A DNA stretch of 64,000 nt from Actinoplanes octamycinicus (GTDB taxonomy: Bacteria; Actinomycetota; Actinomycetes; Mycobacteriales; Micromonosporaceae), in NCBI RefSeq assembly GCF_014205225.1, contig NZ_JACHNB010000001.1:6305501-6369500 (forward strand), given 5' to 3'. The stretch's first letter is position 1. The number at the start of each line of letters is the position of its first letter. A model generated the notes under the pieces. The model had not been told where the DNA came from. It searched no databases and was given only the letters and a program-made list of their open reading frames with translations. Of this stretch, positions 41,365 through 53,348 are shown piece after piece. A program made the translations under genes and the position numbers.

Positions 41365-43668
41365 ATGGACGTCCATGAGGTCTTGCCTTTCCCGCCGGTC
41401 CCGTCCGCGAGCATCGCCGGCCGGACCCTGCAGGAATCGGTGTACGCGCAGCGTGCCGAGCCGCGACGGCTGCCCGAGGACGCGCCCAACATCCTCATCG
41501 TGCTGATCGACGACGCGGGGCCGGGACTGCCCAGCACCTTCGGCGGCGAGGTCCGCACCGACACGCTGACCCGGATCCACCAGGAAGGCATCGGCTTCAA
41601 CCGGTTCCACACCACGGCGATGTGCTCGCCGACCCGGGCGTCGCTGCTGACCGGCCGCAACCATCACCGGATCGGCAACGGGCAGATCGCCGAGCTGGCC
41701 AACGACTGGGACGGCTACTCGGGGACGATCCCGAAGAGCAGCGCGCTGGTGGCCGAGGTGCTCAAGCAGTACGGGTACGCGACCTCGGCGTTCGGCAAAT
41801 GGCACAACACGCCGGCGGCCGAGACCACGCCGGCCGGCCCGTACGATAATTGGCCCTCCCACATCGGCTTCGAGTACTTCTACGGCTTCCTGGCCGGTGA
41901 GGCCTCGCAGTACGAGCCGAACCTGGTGCGCAACACCACCGTGGTGCGACCACCGAAGAGCGCGGCCGAGGGCTACCACCTGAGCGAGGACCTGGCCGAC
42001 GACGCCATCGGCTGGTTGCACCGGCACCACGCGTTCACCCCGGACAAGCCGTTCCTGATGTACTGGGCCAGCGGCTGCCTGCACGGGCCGCACCACGTGG
42101 CCAAGGAATGGGCCGACAAGTACGCCGGGAAGTTCGACGACGGCTGGGACGCGTACCGGGAGCGGGTCTTCCACCGCGCCAAAGAGATGGGCTGGATCCC
42201 GGCGCAGGCGCAACTGACCCCACGGGACCCACGGATGCCGGCCTGGGAGGACATCCCCGAGCACGAGCGGCCGTTCCAGAGCCGGCTCATGGAGGTCGCC
42301 GCCGGCTTCGGCGAACACGTCGACGTGCAGGTCGGCCGGCTGATCGACGAGGTCGACGCGCTCGGCTACGGCGACAACACGCTGGTGTTCTACATCTGGG
42401 GCGACAACGGCTCCTCCGGCGAGGGCCAGAACGGCACGATCAGCGAACTGCTGGCCCAGAACGCCATCCCGACCACCGTCGACATGCACCTCGAGGCGCT
42501 CGACGAGCTCGGCGGCCTGGACGTGCTCGGCTCACCGAAGGTGGACAACCAGTACCACGCCGGCTGGGCGTGGGCCGGCAGCGCCCCGTACAAGGGCATG
42601 AAGCTGCTCGCCTCGCACCTGGGCGGAACCCGTAACCCGATGGCGGTCCGCTGGCCGGCGCGGGTCGCTCCGGACGCGGCGCCGCGGGCCCAGTTCCACC
42701 ACTGCAACGATCTCGTCCCGACGATCTACGACATCGTCGGGATCACCCCGCCCCGGGTGGTCAACGGCGTGCAGCAGGACCCGATCGACGGGGTGAGTTT
42801 CGCCTACACGTTCGATCAACCGGACGCGCCCGGCCGCCTGAGGACCCAGTATTTCGAGATCATGGGCAGCCGGGCGATCTACCACGACGGGTGGATGGCG
42901 TCCGCCTTCGGCCCCCGAGCCCCGTGGGTGCCCGGCCTGCCGCCCGGCATCGGCGACTGGACGCCGGACCGGGACACCTGGGAGCTGTACCACCTCGACG
43001 AGGACTGGACGCAGGCCAACGATCTCGCCGGCCAGCGGCCCGACAAGCTGGCCCAGTTGAAGGAGACGTTCGCCATCGAGGCCGCCCGCAACAGCGTCTA
43101 CCCGATCGGGGGCGGCCTGTGGATCCCGGTCTTCCACCCCGAACTGCGCATCTCCACGCCGTACCGGGAATGGAACTTCGCCGGGGACATCACCCGGATG
43201 CCGGAGTTCTGCGCGCCGGCGCTGGGCAACCGGGCCAACCGGGTGAGCATCGACCTCGACCTCCCGGCCGACGCGAACGGTGTCCTGTACGCCCTCGGCG
43301 GCACCGGCGGGGGACTGACCTGCTACCTCGAGGACGGCATCCTCTGCTTCGAGTACAACCTGTTCATCGTGATGCGCACGAAGATCCGCGCGGAGCGCAA
43401 GCTGCCGGTCGGCAAAGCGCGGATCGACATCGAGACGACGTGCCCGGAGCCTCGCCCGGCGGGACCGCTGGACATCACCATCGCGGTCAACAAGGAGCAG
43501 TACGCCGCCGGCCGGGTCCCGGTCAGCGCGCCGCTGCTGTTCTCCGCCAACGACTGCCTGGACATCGGCACCTGTCTGGGCGGCCCGGTCTCGCTCGACT
43601 ACTTCGACAAGGCCCCGTTCGCGTTCAACGGCACGATCGAGAAGGTCACCGTACGCTATCTGTCCTGA
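41365..43668 (+). CDS. type I sulfatase (formylglycine-dependent)
   Basis: Arylsulfatase-family hydrolase of 767 aa. The first metal site is ILIVLIDDAG. The active-site signature is CSPTR with Cys87, the residue converted to formylglycine, followed by LLTGRNHH. Further motifs are FGKWHN, the second metal site GDNGSSGEG, and KGMKLLASHLGGTRNP. It lacks a signal peptide, so cytoplasmic or exported by another route. The ATG at 41365 follows GAGGGGA. An unusually long C-terminus (about 600-767) is beta-rich. No formylglycine-generating enzyme gene is in the window. It cleaves a sulfate ester of unknown identity. Confidence 0.88.
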   Translation: MDVHEVLPFPPVPSASIAGRTLQESVYAQRAEPRRLPEDAPNILIVLIDDAGPGLPSTFGGEVRTDTLTRIHQEGIGFNRFHTTAMCSPTRASLLTGRNHHRIGNGQIAELANDWDGYSGTIPKSSALVAEVLKQYGYATSAFGKWHNTPAAETTPAGPYDNWPSHIGFEYFYGFLAGEASQYEPNLVRNTTVVRPPKSAAEGYHLSEDLADDAIGWLHRHHAFTPDKPFLMYWASGCLHGPHHVAKEWADKYAGKFDDGWDAYRERVFHRAKEMGWIPAQAQLTPRDPRMPAWEDIPEHERPFQSRLMEVAAGFGEHVDVQVGRLIDEVDALGYGDNTLVFYIWGDNGSSGEGQNGTISELLAQNAIPTTVDMHLEALDELGGLDVLGSPKVDNQYHAGWAWAGSAPYKGMKLLASHLGGTRNPMAVRWPARVAPDAAPRAQFHHCNDLVPTIYDIVGITPPRVVNGVQQDPIDGVSFAYTFDQPDAPGRLRTQYFEIMGSRAIYHDGWMASAFGPRAPWVPGLPPGIGDWTPDRDTWELYHLDEDWTQANDLAGQRPDKLAQLKETFAIEAARNSVYPIGGGLWIPVFHPELRISTPYREWNFAGDITRMPEFCAPALGNRANRVSIDLDLPADANGVLYALGGTGGGLTCYLEDGILCFEYNLFIVMRTKIRAERKLPVGKARIDIETTCPEPRPAGPLDITIAVNKEQYAAGRVPVSAPLLFSANDCLDIGTCLGGPVSLDYFDKAPFAFNGTIEKVTVRYLS

Positions 43669-43800
43669 ATGTCGGTGGTCGTAGCACCGTCGTAGCCTCG
43701 GCTTCGCTTTTCTCGCCGATGGTGTCGGATCCGGGCCGGGTCTTTCGTAGAACAGGTGAGGGGCGGACATCTCTGCCCGCGCGCGCCGGGAGGAAGAGGC

Positions 43801-44364
43801 ATGGCCAAGCTGACCTACATCACCAACGTGTCGATCGACGGGTACATCGAGGACGAGAAAGGGACCTTCGCCTGGTTCCCGCCCGACGACGAGGTGTTCG
43901 CGTTCACCACCGGCCTCATCCGGTCCGCGGGGACCTTCCTCTACGGGCGGCGGCTGTACGAGATGATGGCGGTCTGGGAGACCGACGCTGCTCTCGCCGC
44001 GCAGTCCGGCCTCTTCGCCGACTTCGCGAGCGCCTGGCAGGCGGCGGACAAGATCGTCTACTCCACGACTCTCACCGAGGTGCCCACGGCGCGCACCAGC
44101 GTGGAACGCCGTTTCGACCCGGCCGCCGTGCGCCGGCTCAAGGACACGGCCGGCAGCGACATCATCGTCGGCGGTGCGCACCTGGCGGCGCAGGCCATCC
44201 AGGCCGGACTGGTCGACGAGTGTCAGCTGCTCGTCTGGCCCCTGGCCGTCGGCGGCGGCAAGCCGGGCCTGCCGACCGGCACCCGCACCGACTTCACGCT
44301 TCTCGACGAGCGCCGATTCGGCAACGGCGTCGTCTTCCTCCGCTACGGCGTGGCCGGCCACTGA
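43801..44364 (+). CDS. RibD C-terminal/dihydrofolate-reductase-like protein
   Basis: NADPH-dependent reductase-like protein of 187 aa (RibD_C/DHFR fold). Segments are TYITNVSIDGYIED, TFLYGRRLYEMM, the nucleotide-binding SDIIVGGAHLAAQAI and LLVWPLAVGGGKP. The ATG at 43801 follows GAGGAAGAGG. Small stand-alone members of this family are common in actinomycetes; the substrate is unknown. It ends before a perfect bidirectional hairpin. Confidence 0.82.
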   Translation: MAKLTYITNVSIDGYIEDEKGTFAWFPPDDEVFAFTTGLIRSAGTFLYGRRLYEMMAVWETDAALAAQSGLFADFASAWQAADKIVYSTTLTEVPTARTSVERRFDPAAVRRLKDTAGSDIIVGGAHLAAQAIQAGLVDECQLLVWPLAVGGGKPGLPTGTRTDFTLLDERRFGNGVVFLRYGVAGH

Positions 44365-44404
44365 TCGAGCTTCCACCTCGGTCGCGGCCGGAATGACGAC
44401 GGTG

Positions 44405-44442
44405 CCGAAGGGTGGCGTCTCGCTGGAGACGCCACCCTTCGG
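44405..44442. terminator. perfect 17-bp bidirectional hairpin terminator
   Basis: Arms 44405-44421 and 44426-44442 are perfectly complementary with a 4-nt loop, between the convergent reductase and tautomerase genes. Confidence 0.88.
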
Positions 44443-44508
44443 GACCCTTGCGCTGGCGGCCAAGCGCAGGGACTTCGCCCCCGAACACCGGAGTTTGGTG
44501 CAGCAGGA

Positions 44509-44712
44509 TCAGGTGGCACTCTTGCGGAACTCGGGAACCGGCAGCCCTCCGATGCCCCAGTCCTCGAGATCCACCTCGTCGATGACGACGAAGGTGGTCC
44601 GCGGATCCTTGCCGAGCACGTCGGCGAGCACCTGGGTCATCGCACTGATGATGCGGCGCTTCTGGTCCCGCGTCACACCCTCACGGGTGATCTTCACGTT
44701 GACGTACGGCAT
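44509..44712 (-). CDS. 4-oxalocrotonate tautomerase-family protein
   Basis: Small tautomerase of 67 aa. Proline immediately follows the initiator Met (MPYVNVKITREG), giving the catalytic N-terminal Pro1 after Met removal. VIDEVDLEDWGIGG is the usual C-terminal part. The ATG at 44712 follows GAGGAGG. It lies 2 nt after the NTF2-like gene in the same operon. Catalyses keto-enol tautomerisation of an unidentified substrate. Confidence 0.85.
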   Translation of the reverse strand: MPYVNVKITREGVTRDQKRRIISAMTQVLADVLGKDPRTTFVVIDEVDLEDWGIGGLPVPEFRKSAT

Positions 44713-44714
44713 GG

Positions 44715-45113
44715 TCAGCCCTCCTCGGCACGGCGTCGCGCAGTCGCGTGGAACGCCTTCGTCACGATCTGCCAGCGCCCGCCGGCATCGAGCAGGGTCA
44801 GCACATCGAGGTAGTCGACGTCGCCCAGCGAGCACTCGACAACGGCAACGATGAGGCTCGGCGCGACCTGCGTGATCGAGACGACCCGGTCGTTGCGTGG
44901 TTCCCCGCGTGCTGCCGGAGACGTCCGGTGCGCGACCACGTCGAGGTAGGTCGGCAGGTCGCGGTGCAGCGTGCCGTCCGGCGTCTGGGTGATGTACAGC
45001 GCGGCGGGGTGGAAGACAGCCGCGAGACGGTCGGCGTCGCTGCGGTACAACCCTTCGAAGTAGGTCGTCAGCACACTCTCGATGTCCTGGAACCCGATGG
45101 CGGCGGCGGTCAT
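44715..45113 (-). CDS. NTF2-like (putative lumazine-binding family) protein
   Basis: Protein of 132 aa with the NTF2/SnoaL-like cone fold of the putative lumazine-binding group. Typical segments are LTTYFEGLYRSDADRLAAVFHPAA, TLHRDLPTYLD and RWQIVTKAFHA. The start overlaps the SDR stop by 4 nt. Co-transcribed with a short-chain dehydrogenase and tautomerase, it may act as a small-molecule isomerase/binding component. Function inferred only from fold. Confidence 0.75.
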   Translation of the reverse strand: MTAAAIGFQDIESVLTTYFEGLYRSDADRLAAVFHPAALYITQTPDGTLHRDLPTYLDVVAHRTSPAARGEPRNDRVVSITQVAPSLIVAVVECSLGDVDYLDVLTLLDAGGRWQIVTKAFHATARRRAEEG

Positions 45114-45847
45114 GACCGGACCGCGACGAAGCCGCCGTCAACCGCGAGGACGTGACCGGTGACGAACTGCGCCGTCGCGAGGTAATGCACCGCCTCGGCG
45201 ATCTCGTCGGCCTCGCCGACGCGGTTCAGCACGGCGAGCCCCGCGAACGCGTCGACGTCGACGCCGGCGTGCAGCGGGGTCCGCACCACCCCGGGAGCCA
45301 CCTCATTGACCCGGATCGCGTGCGGCGCGAGTTCGGCGGCGAGTGCCACGGTGAGCGCACGGACCCCGCCCTTGGACACCAGTGCCGCGGACGCGGGGAA
45401 GCCGGTGACGGCGTGGTCGTTGAGCACCGTGCCGATGTTCACCACGCTGCCACCCCGGCCTCGCGCGACCATGTGGGCAACGACCGCCTGAGTGGTGAGA
45501 TAGGTGCCCCGGAGGTTTCCGCCGAGGAAACCGTCGAGCTCCTCGCCGGTCACGTCGAGGAACGGTTTCGCGGCGAACGTGCCGGCGCTGTTGACCAGTA
45601 CGTCGACCCCGCCGAACCGGTCGACGGCAGTGCCGACGAGGCGCTCACCGGTGTCCACGGCACCGATGTCACCGGCGACCGTGGCCACCCGGTCACCCGC
45701 TGACAGGTCCTCCTCGGCCTGCTTGAGCCGCGCAGCACTACGTCCGCCCAGGACGACCTGATAGCCGTCGCCGAGGAAGCGGCGCGCTGCGGCGAGGCCC
45801 AGCCCGCTACCGCCACCCGTGATGATCACTGTCGAGGAACTGCTCAT
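45110..45847 (-). CDS. short-chain dehydrogenase lacking the catalytic Tyr
   Basis: SDR-family protein of 245 aa with the NAD(P)-binding TGGGSGLG motif, NSAG and the structural EVAPGVVRTPL segment. The catalytic YxxxK is altered: the motif is ASAALVSKGG, with Ala where Tyr is expected four residues before Lys, and the Ser position is Thr (NIGTVL). It may use another residue, have a non-redox role, or belong to an SDR subfamily with atypical sites. It is first gene of an operon with the NTF2-like and tautomerase genes and is divergent from the LysR regulator. Confidence 0.85.
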   Translation of the reverse strand: MSSSSTVIITGGGSGLGLAAARRFLGDGYQVVLGGRSAARLKQAEEDLSAGDRVATVAGDIGAVDTGERLVGTAVDRFGGVDVLVNSAGTFAAKPFLDVTGEELDGFLGGNLRGTYLTTQAVVAHMVARGRGGSVVNIGTVLNDHAVTGFPASAALVSKGGVRALTVALAAELAPHAIRVNEVAPGVVRTPLHAGVDVDAFAGLAVLNRVGEADEIAEAVHYLATAQFVTGHVLAVDGGFVAVRS

Positions 45848-45955
45848 GGCGCATCCTGTCGTCGCACGCCGGCCGATCGAGTTCGGCCGGTCCGTCGAGC
45901 AGTGACGCTACGGAGGAAGCAACCGATCAGTCCAAGACGCAATGGACCCGAATAT

Positions 45956-45972
45956 CATAAGCTCACCTTATG
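45956..45972 (+). promoter_or_regulatory. LysR-type box CATAAG-N5-CTTATG over the lysR start
   Basis: Perfect 6-5-6 inverted repeat containing the T-N11-A core (TAAG...CTTA). Its right arm includes the lysR ATG, and a TATCAT -10-like hexamer overlaps the left end. It is the probable autoregulatory binding site of the divergent LysR regulator. Confidence 0.6.
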
Positions 45973-46911
45973 AACGTGGATGTGCGCGACCTGGAGCTCC
46001 TGGCAGCGCTGGCAGGCGGCGGGACGCTGCTGCAGGCAGCCGAGAAGCTCTATGTGAGCCAGCCGGCGCTCAGCCAGCGACTCGCCAAGATCGAGGCACG
46101 CGTCGAGGCGCATCTCTTCGAACGCCGCGGGCGCCGCCTGGTGGCCACCGAGGCGGGCAGACGCCTCACGACCACCGCCGTTCGCGTGCTGCGCGAGCTC
46201 AGCGCGGCCGAAGACGACGTGCGCCGCATCGCGCACTTCGGGCGCAGCCGGGTGCGGGTCGCCACCCAGTGCAGCACGACGTTCAGCTGGCTCACCCCGG
46301 TGATCCGCAACCACCGTGCCGACCATCCCGACAGCCAGGTCCGGGTCGAGTCCGTGCTGGATGACGACGTGGTCGGCGCGCTGCTCGACCAGCGCCTCGA
46401 CGTCGCGGTCCTGACCAAGCTCGACCGGCGGGCCGAAGAACTCCACCTGACCCGGCTCTTCGACGACGAGATGGTCGCCGTGGTGGCGCCGCATCATGCG
46501 TGGACGCGGCGCGACCACGTGGTGGCCCGCGACTTCACCCACGTCGATCTGATCATGTACGACTCCTACGACCCGGGCCGGGCACTGGCCACGCCGCTGC
46601 CGCTGCCACCCGGCGCCCATCCCCGCAGCCTGACAACGGTCCCGATGGTCACGGACCTCGTCGTCGAGCTGGTCACCGCGCAGGAAGGCGTCTCCGTGCT
46701 CCCCTCCTGGGTGATCGCGCCCTACGCCGAGCGCGGCGACGTCGCGGTGGTTCACATCGGTGCGCGGCCCACCACCCGCACCTGGTACGCCGCGGTCCGC
46801 GCCGGCGACGAGCGCGCCTCGGTACACGGCTTCGTCGACGCGCTGCGGCAGCACTTCACCGGCCAGGGCCCCCGCGCTGTCCTGCCGCCGGATCGAGCGG
46901 TCGCGATCTGA
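45970..46911 (+). CDS. LysR-family regulator
   Basis: LysR-type transcriptional regulator of 313 aa. The N-terminal helix-turn-helix (LQAAEKLYVSQPALSQRLAKIE, about 20-45) is clear, with a substrate-binding domain from residue 90. Divergent from the SDR-NTF2-tautomerase operon, which it most likely controls. The start codon lies inside a T-N11-A palindrome with no ribosome site, consistent with a short-leader or leaderless, self-repressed transcript. Confidence 0.88.
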   Translation: MNVDVRDLELLAALAGGGTLLQAAEKLYVSQPALSQRLAKIEARVEAHLFERRGRRLVATEAGRRLTTTAVRVLRELSAAEDDVRRIAHFGRSRVRVATQCSTTFSWLTPVIRNHRADHPDSQVRVESVLDDDVVGALLDQRLDVAVLTKLDRRAEELHLTRLFDDEMVAVVAPHHAWTRRDHVVARDFTHVDLIMYDSYDPGRALATPLPLPPGAHPRSLTTVPMVTDLVVELVTAQEGVSVLPSWVIAPYAERGDVAVVHIGARPTTRTWYAAVRAGDERASVHGFVDALRQHFTGQGPRAVLPPDRAVAI

Positions 46912-47004
46912 CGGGAGCCGACGGGGAAGGCGACCGCGCCGACCATCTCGCTGCGTAAGCTGTCGGCTCGTCCACCCGTCCGTGATCACCCGAAGGACTG
47001 AGTT

Positions 47005-47328
47005 GTGCCCGATCGGCCGGAGATCGTCTGCATTTGTGGCTCCCTCCGGTTCGCGGATGCGATGAGCGCGGCGAACCGTGAGCTGACCCTCGCCGGTGCC
47101 ATCGTCGTCGCGCCCGGCGTCTTCCCGCACGCCGAGGATCATGCGGTGGCCGAGTCGATCACCGACGAGCAGAAGGCCGCGCTGGGCGCCCTCCACCTGC
47201 GCAAGATCGACCTGGCGGACCGGGTGCTGGTCGTCAACCCGGGTGGGTATGTCGGCGAGTCCACCAGCAGGGAGATCGCCTACGCCCGGGCCGCCGGCAA
47301 GCCGATCTCGTTCACCGATCCCGTCTGA
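47005..47328 (+). CDS. nucleoside 2-deoxyribosyltransferase-like protein
   Basis: Protein of 107 aa with an N-deoxyribosyltransferase/DUF4406-like Rossmann fold: VCICGSLRFADAM at the N-terminus, LHLRKIDLADRVLVVNPGG and the GESTSREIAYARAAGKP segment that normally contributes nucleotide binding. The GTG at 47005 follows GAAGGA. It may hydrolyse or transfer a nucleotide base; the precise substrate cannot be stated. Confidence 0.75.
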   Translation: MPDRPEIVCICGSLRFADAMSAANRELTLAGAIVVAPGVFPHAEDHAVAESITDEQKAALGALHLRKIDLADRVLVVNPGGYVGESTSREIAYARAAGKPISFTDPV

Positions 47329-47350
47329 TCGGCGGCCGCCGCGGGTGCGG

Positions 47351-47356
47351 TAGCTT
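47351..47356 (+). promoter_or_regulatory. -10 TAGCTT, leaderless promoter
   Basis: TAGCTT lies exactly 7 nt before the ATG at 47364 and no Shine-Dalgarno is present. Confidence 0.5.
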
Positions 47357-47363
47357 GCCGGGC

Positions 47364-48032
47364 ATGCAGATCGGTGTGCAGGCCGCCGTGCCGGTGCTTT
47401 ACGTGCGCGGCGTCGAGTCCGCCCGCGCCTTCTACGGGCTGTTCGGCTACGGCGAGGTGAAAGCGGGCGGTGACGGCGCGGCCCGCTGGTCCTATCTGCA
47501 GTGCGACGAGCACACGCTGCTGCTGGCCTGCGTGCAGCCGCCACTCGTCCAGGTCGAACTGCCGCTGCTGATCTACCTGTACGTCACCGACCTGACCGGC
47601 CTGCGCGCCCGGCTCGACGAGGCCGGCCACGCCTACGAGATGGCCGGCTACCCGGAGCACGCACCCGGCGGCGAGCTGCGCACGCACGATCCGGACGGCA
47701 ACGTGGTGCTGGTCGGGCAGCGGTCGCCGGCCGCCGCCGAGGCGCGGGTGGAGCCGACCGGGCCCGAGGCGCGGTTCTCACTCATCCGGCAGGCGGCCGA
47801 GACGGTCGCCCGGCGCGGTGGTGCGCCCGCCTCCTGCCAGATCGGTGCGGCGGACGGCACGGCGTGCCCGGAGCCGGCCGAGGTCAAGCTGGCCGACACC
47901 TGGGGTGCGACGGTCTGGGGGTGCCTGTCGCACGTCGACGAGGCGCTGATCAACGCGCCGGCGGCGTTCATCGCCGTCGAGGACGACCAGGGGCTCGGGC
48001 CGTGGCTCAGCCGCCGCTCGGCCAAGCTTTGA
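47364..48032 (+). CDS. VOC/glyoxalase-fold protein with C-terminal extension
   Basis: Protein of 222 aa. Residues about 5-115 form a VOC (glyoxalase/bleomycin resistance) domain: AVPVLYVRGVESARAFYGLFGY, LLIYLYVTDL and the closing HDPDGNVVLVGQ. A C-terminal extension (about 125-222) contains a Cys pair (CQIGAADGTACPEP) and WGATVWGC, not part of the usual fold. The extended upstream frame is excluded because of the leaderless -10. Could be an antibiotic-binding or metalloenzyme protein; no evidence decides. Confidence 0.75.
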   Translation: MQIGVQAAVPVLYVRGVESARAFYGLFGYGEVKAGGDGAARWSYLQCDEHTLLLACVQPPLVQVELPLLIYLYVTDLTGLRARLDEAGHAYEMAGYPEHAPGGELRTHDPDGNVVLVGQRSPAAAEARVEPTGPEARFSLIRQAAETVARRGGAPASCQIGAADGTACPEPAEVKLADTWGATVWGCLSHVDEALINAPAAFIAVEDDQGLGPWLSRRSAKL

Positions 48033-48107
48033 CCAGGTGTGCCGTTCCCGGTTGTGGGTAATGGTCGGCGACCGGGACAGGCGAACAGTGAGTGGTGATC
48101 GGGTTTC

Positions 48108-51760
<3,653 letters not shown>

Positions 51761-51764
<4 letters not shown>

Positions 51765-52252
51765 CGCCTCTCCCGCATGGCGGTCTTCACGGCCTGCACC
51801 ACGCGGGCGAACTCGCGGGCGTCGTCCGACTCGTACAGTCGCAGCTGGCCGTCCCAGATGCCGCAGAACAGCGTCCATTGCGGGGCGTTGCGGGTCTGGA
51901 CGAGCGAGGTCACGCAGTGGATCAGCAGGGACCCGAAGAAGCCCACGAGTCCGGCCACCACCAGCTTCTCGCCACTCTGGTACGCGAGCAGCCCGCCCAC
52001 CACCACGATGAGCAGCGAGGCAGCCCCGAGGAGCAGGTTGCGCCGCCGCTTGGTCGCCCGATGCCCCACGGTCAGCGACCGCATGTCGGCCAGCCGCAGC
52101 CGCCCCTGCGCCGAGCCCGGCTCGTGCAGGATGAAGTAGTCGCTGGTGACCGCGATGCCGGGCCCGCGGTAGTAGACACGTCCGGGAAGGTCGTCCTCGT
52201 CGATATCCACAGTCGTCGAGTATCCGATACGCCGGGATGCCGCGACATTCAC
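51761..52252 (-). CDS. DUF6232-family membrane protein
   Basis: Protein of 163 aa with two adjacent hydrophobic helices (about 75-110). The N-terminal VYYRGPGIAVTSDYF segment is typical of actinobacterial DUF6232 proteins. Function unknown. It is last in a three-gene minus-strand operon, overlapping the upstream gene by 4 nt (ATGA). Its 3' end overlaps the convergent hybrid kinase by 4 nt. Confidence 0.72.
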
Positions 52253-52740
52253 GGAGTGAGCTGCCGTCCCTCGCCGTCGTAGAGGTCGACGGCGACCAGG
52301 CCACTGTCCCGGTCCGCCGGGGCGAGGCCGACGACATAGCGTGCCGACGAGCCGTAGGTGCCGACCCGCAGCGGGGTGCGCGCGGTTCCCGGGCCCGGCG
52401 CGAGTTCGGCACGGGCCGCGGCCGCCGGCACCATGCCGATGACGACCTTCTCGGTGGTGCCCGGCAGGGTCACCACCTCCGCCTGGTAGTCGTCCAGCAC
52501 GCTCAGCACCGTGCAGGAGCGGTGCACCTGCACGCCTGCTCGCCGCAGCTGCAGGCAGTCGCCCCAGTCGCGTTCCCGCACCACCACCACCGACCAGCCC
52601 GGCGTGCCCTGGGCCAGCACCCGGGGGTTGGTGACCGGCGGTGACCGGCCGTCGAATCCCTCCCAGGACAGCACGGCGACGGTGAGCCCGATAGCCAGTC
52701 CGACCACGCTGAGCCCGAGCCGGATCCGGTCATACGACAC
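52249..52740 (-). CDS. hypothetical membrane-anchored protein, 163 aa
   Basis: From GTG 52740, overlapping the upstream gene by 11 nt. One N-terminal helix (LGLSVVGLAIGLTVAVL) is followed by an extracytoplasmic beta-rich domain of about 130 residues. That domain has a Cys pair in WGDCLQLRRAGVQVHRSC and repeats of the type GTYGSSARYVVGLAPA. Translational coupling with both neighbours suggests a joint function. It resembles the preceding protein in layout (single helix plus external domain). Not assigned to a family. Confidence 0.62.
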   Translation of the reverse strand: MSYDRIRLGLSVVGLAIGLTVAVLSWEGFDGRSPPVTNPRVLAQGTPGWSVVVVRERDWGDCLQLRRAGVQVHRSCTVLSVLDDYQAEVVTLPGTTEKVVIGMVPAAAARAELAPGPGTARTPLRVGTYGSSARYVVGLAPADRDSGLVAVDLYDGEGRQLTP

Positions 52741-53287
52741 GCAGCTCACCGCCTCCGGCGTCGTGCAGCACGAGCCCGATGAGCTGGGCCCGGGCGCCGG
52801 CCTGGTAGTGCCCGTAGAACCGGTTCGAGCCGTCGCCACCGGCCTTCGTCGGGATCCGCCGCGTCACCCCCGCGGGGAAGGTCAGCACCACCTCGGTGGC
52901 GGCCGACGGCACGATCCCGTAGAAGATCCAGCCTTCGGTACGGTCGTCGGCGGACACCTCCTCGGCCTGCCCGCCGCCCAGCCACCCGTCGCCGCCGGCG
53001 AGCCGCGGCCAGGCACAGTCCAGGCTCCTCGCCTGCCAGTTGTCGTACCGCGCGTTCGGCTTGTAGCGCTCCAGCTTGGCGCACTCGACGCCGAAGTGGC
53101 CGCCGGTGACCCGGACCCGGTAGTCCGTGCCGGCCACCTCGAAGGTGAACAGCGACTTCTTCCAGTCCTCACCGCACGCCAGGAACAACCAGAGGCTGAC
53201 CAGGGCCAGGATCACCAGCGTCACCAGCACCCGCGTACCGGCCTTGCGGGGCGTGGTGCCGGGCGGGGGTGGGCTCTGCGCGGTCAT
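52730..53287 (-). CDS. hypothetical membrane-anchored protein, 185 aa
   Basis: First gene of the operon. One N-terminal helix (VLVTLVILALVSLWLFLACG) is followed by an external domain with VAGTDYRVRVTGGHFGVEC and FYGIVPSAATEVVLTFPAG. The second half resembles the neighbouring gene product (IGMVPAAAARAELAPG versus YGIVPSAATEVVLTFP), suggesting an old duplication. The ATG at 53287 is at the start of a Pro-rich cytoplasmic tail. No function assigned. Confidence 0.65.
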   Translation of the reverse strand: MTAQSPPPPGTTPRKAGTRVLVTLVILALVSLWLFLACGEDWKKSLFTFEVAGTDYRVRVTGGHFGVECAKLERYKPNARYDNWQARSLDCAWPRLAGGDGWLGGGQAEEVSADDRTEGWIFYGIVPSAATEVVLTFPAGVTRRIPTKAGGDGSNRFYGHYQAGARAQLIGLVLHDAGGGELRVV

Positions 53288-53348
53288 CCAGGCTCCTCGG
53301 CGCCGTCGGATCCGCCCTCAAGCTATCGGCAGGCCGCAACGCCGCGGT

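Noticed and set aside
46912..47004. Possible small RNA or tRNA in the gap
   Set aside because: No cloverleaf, CCA end or strong hairpin was found; the gap holds only the ribosome site for the next gene.
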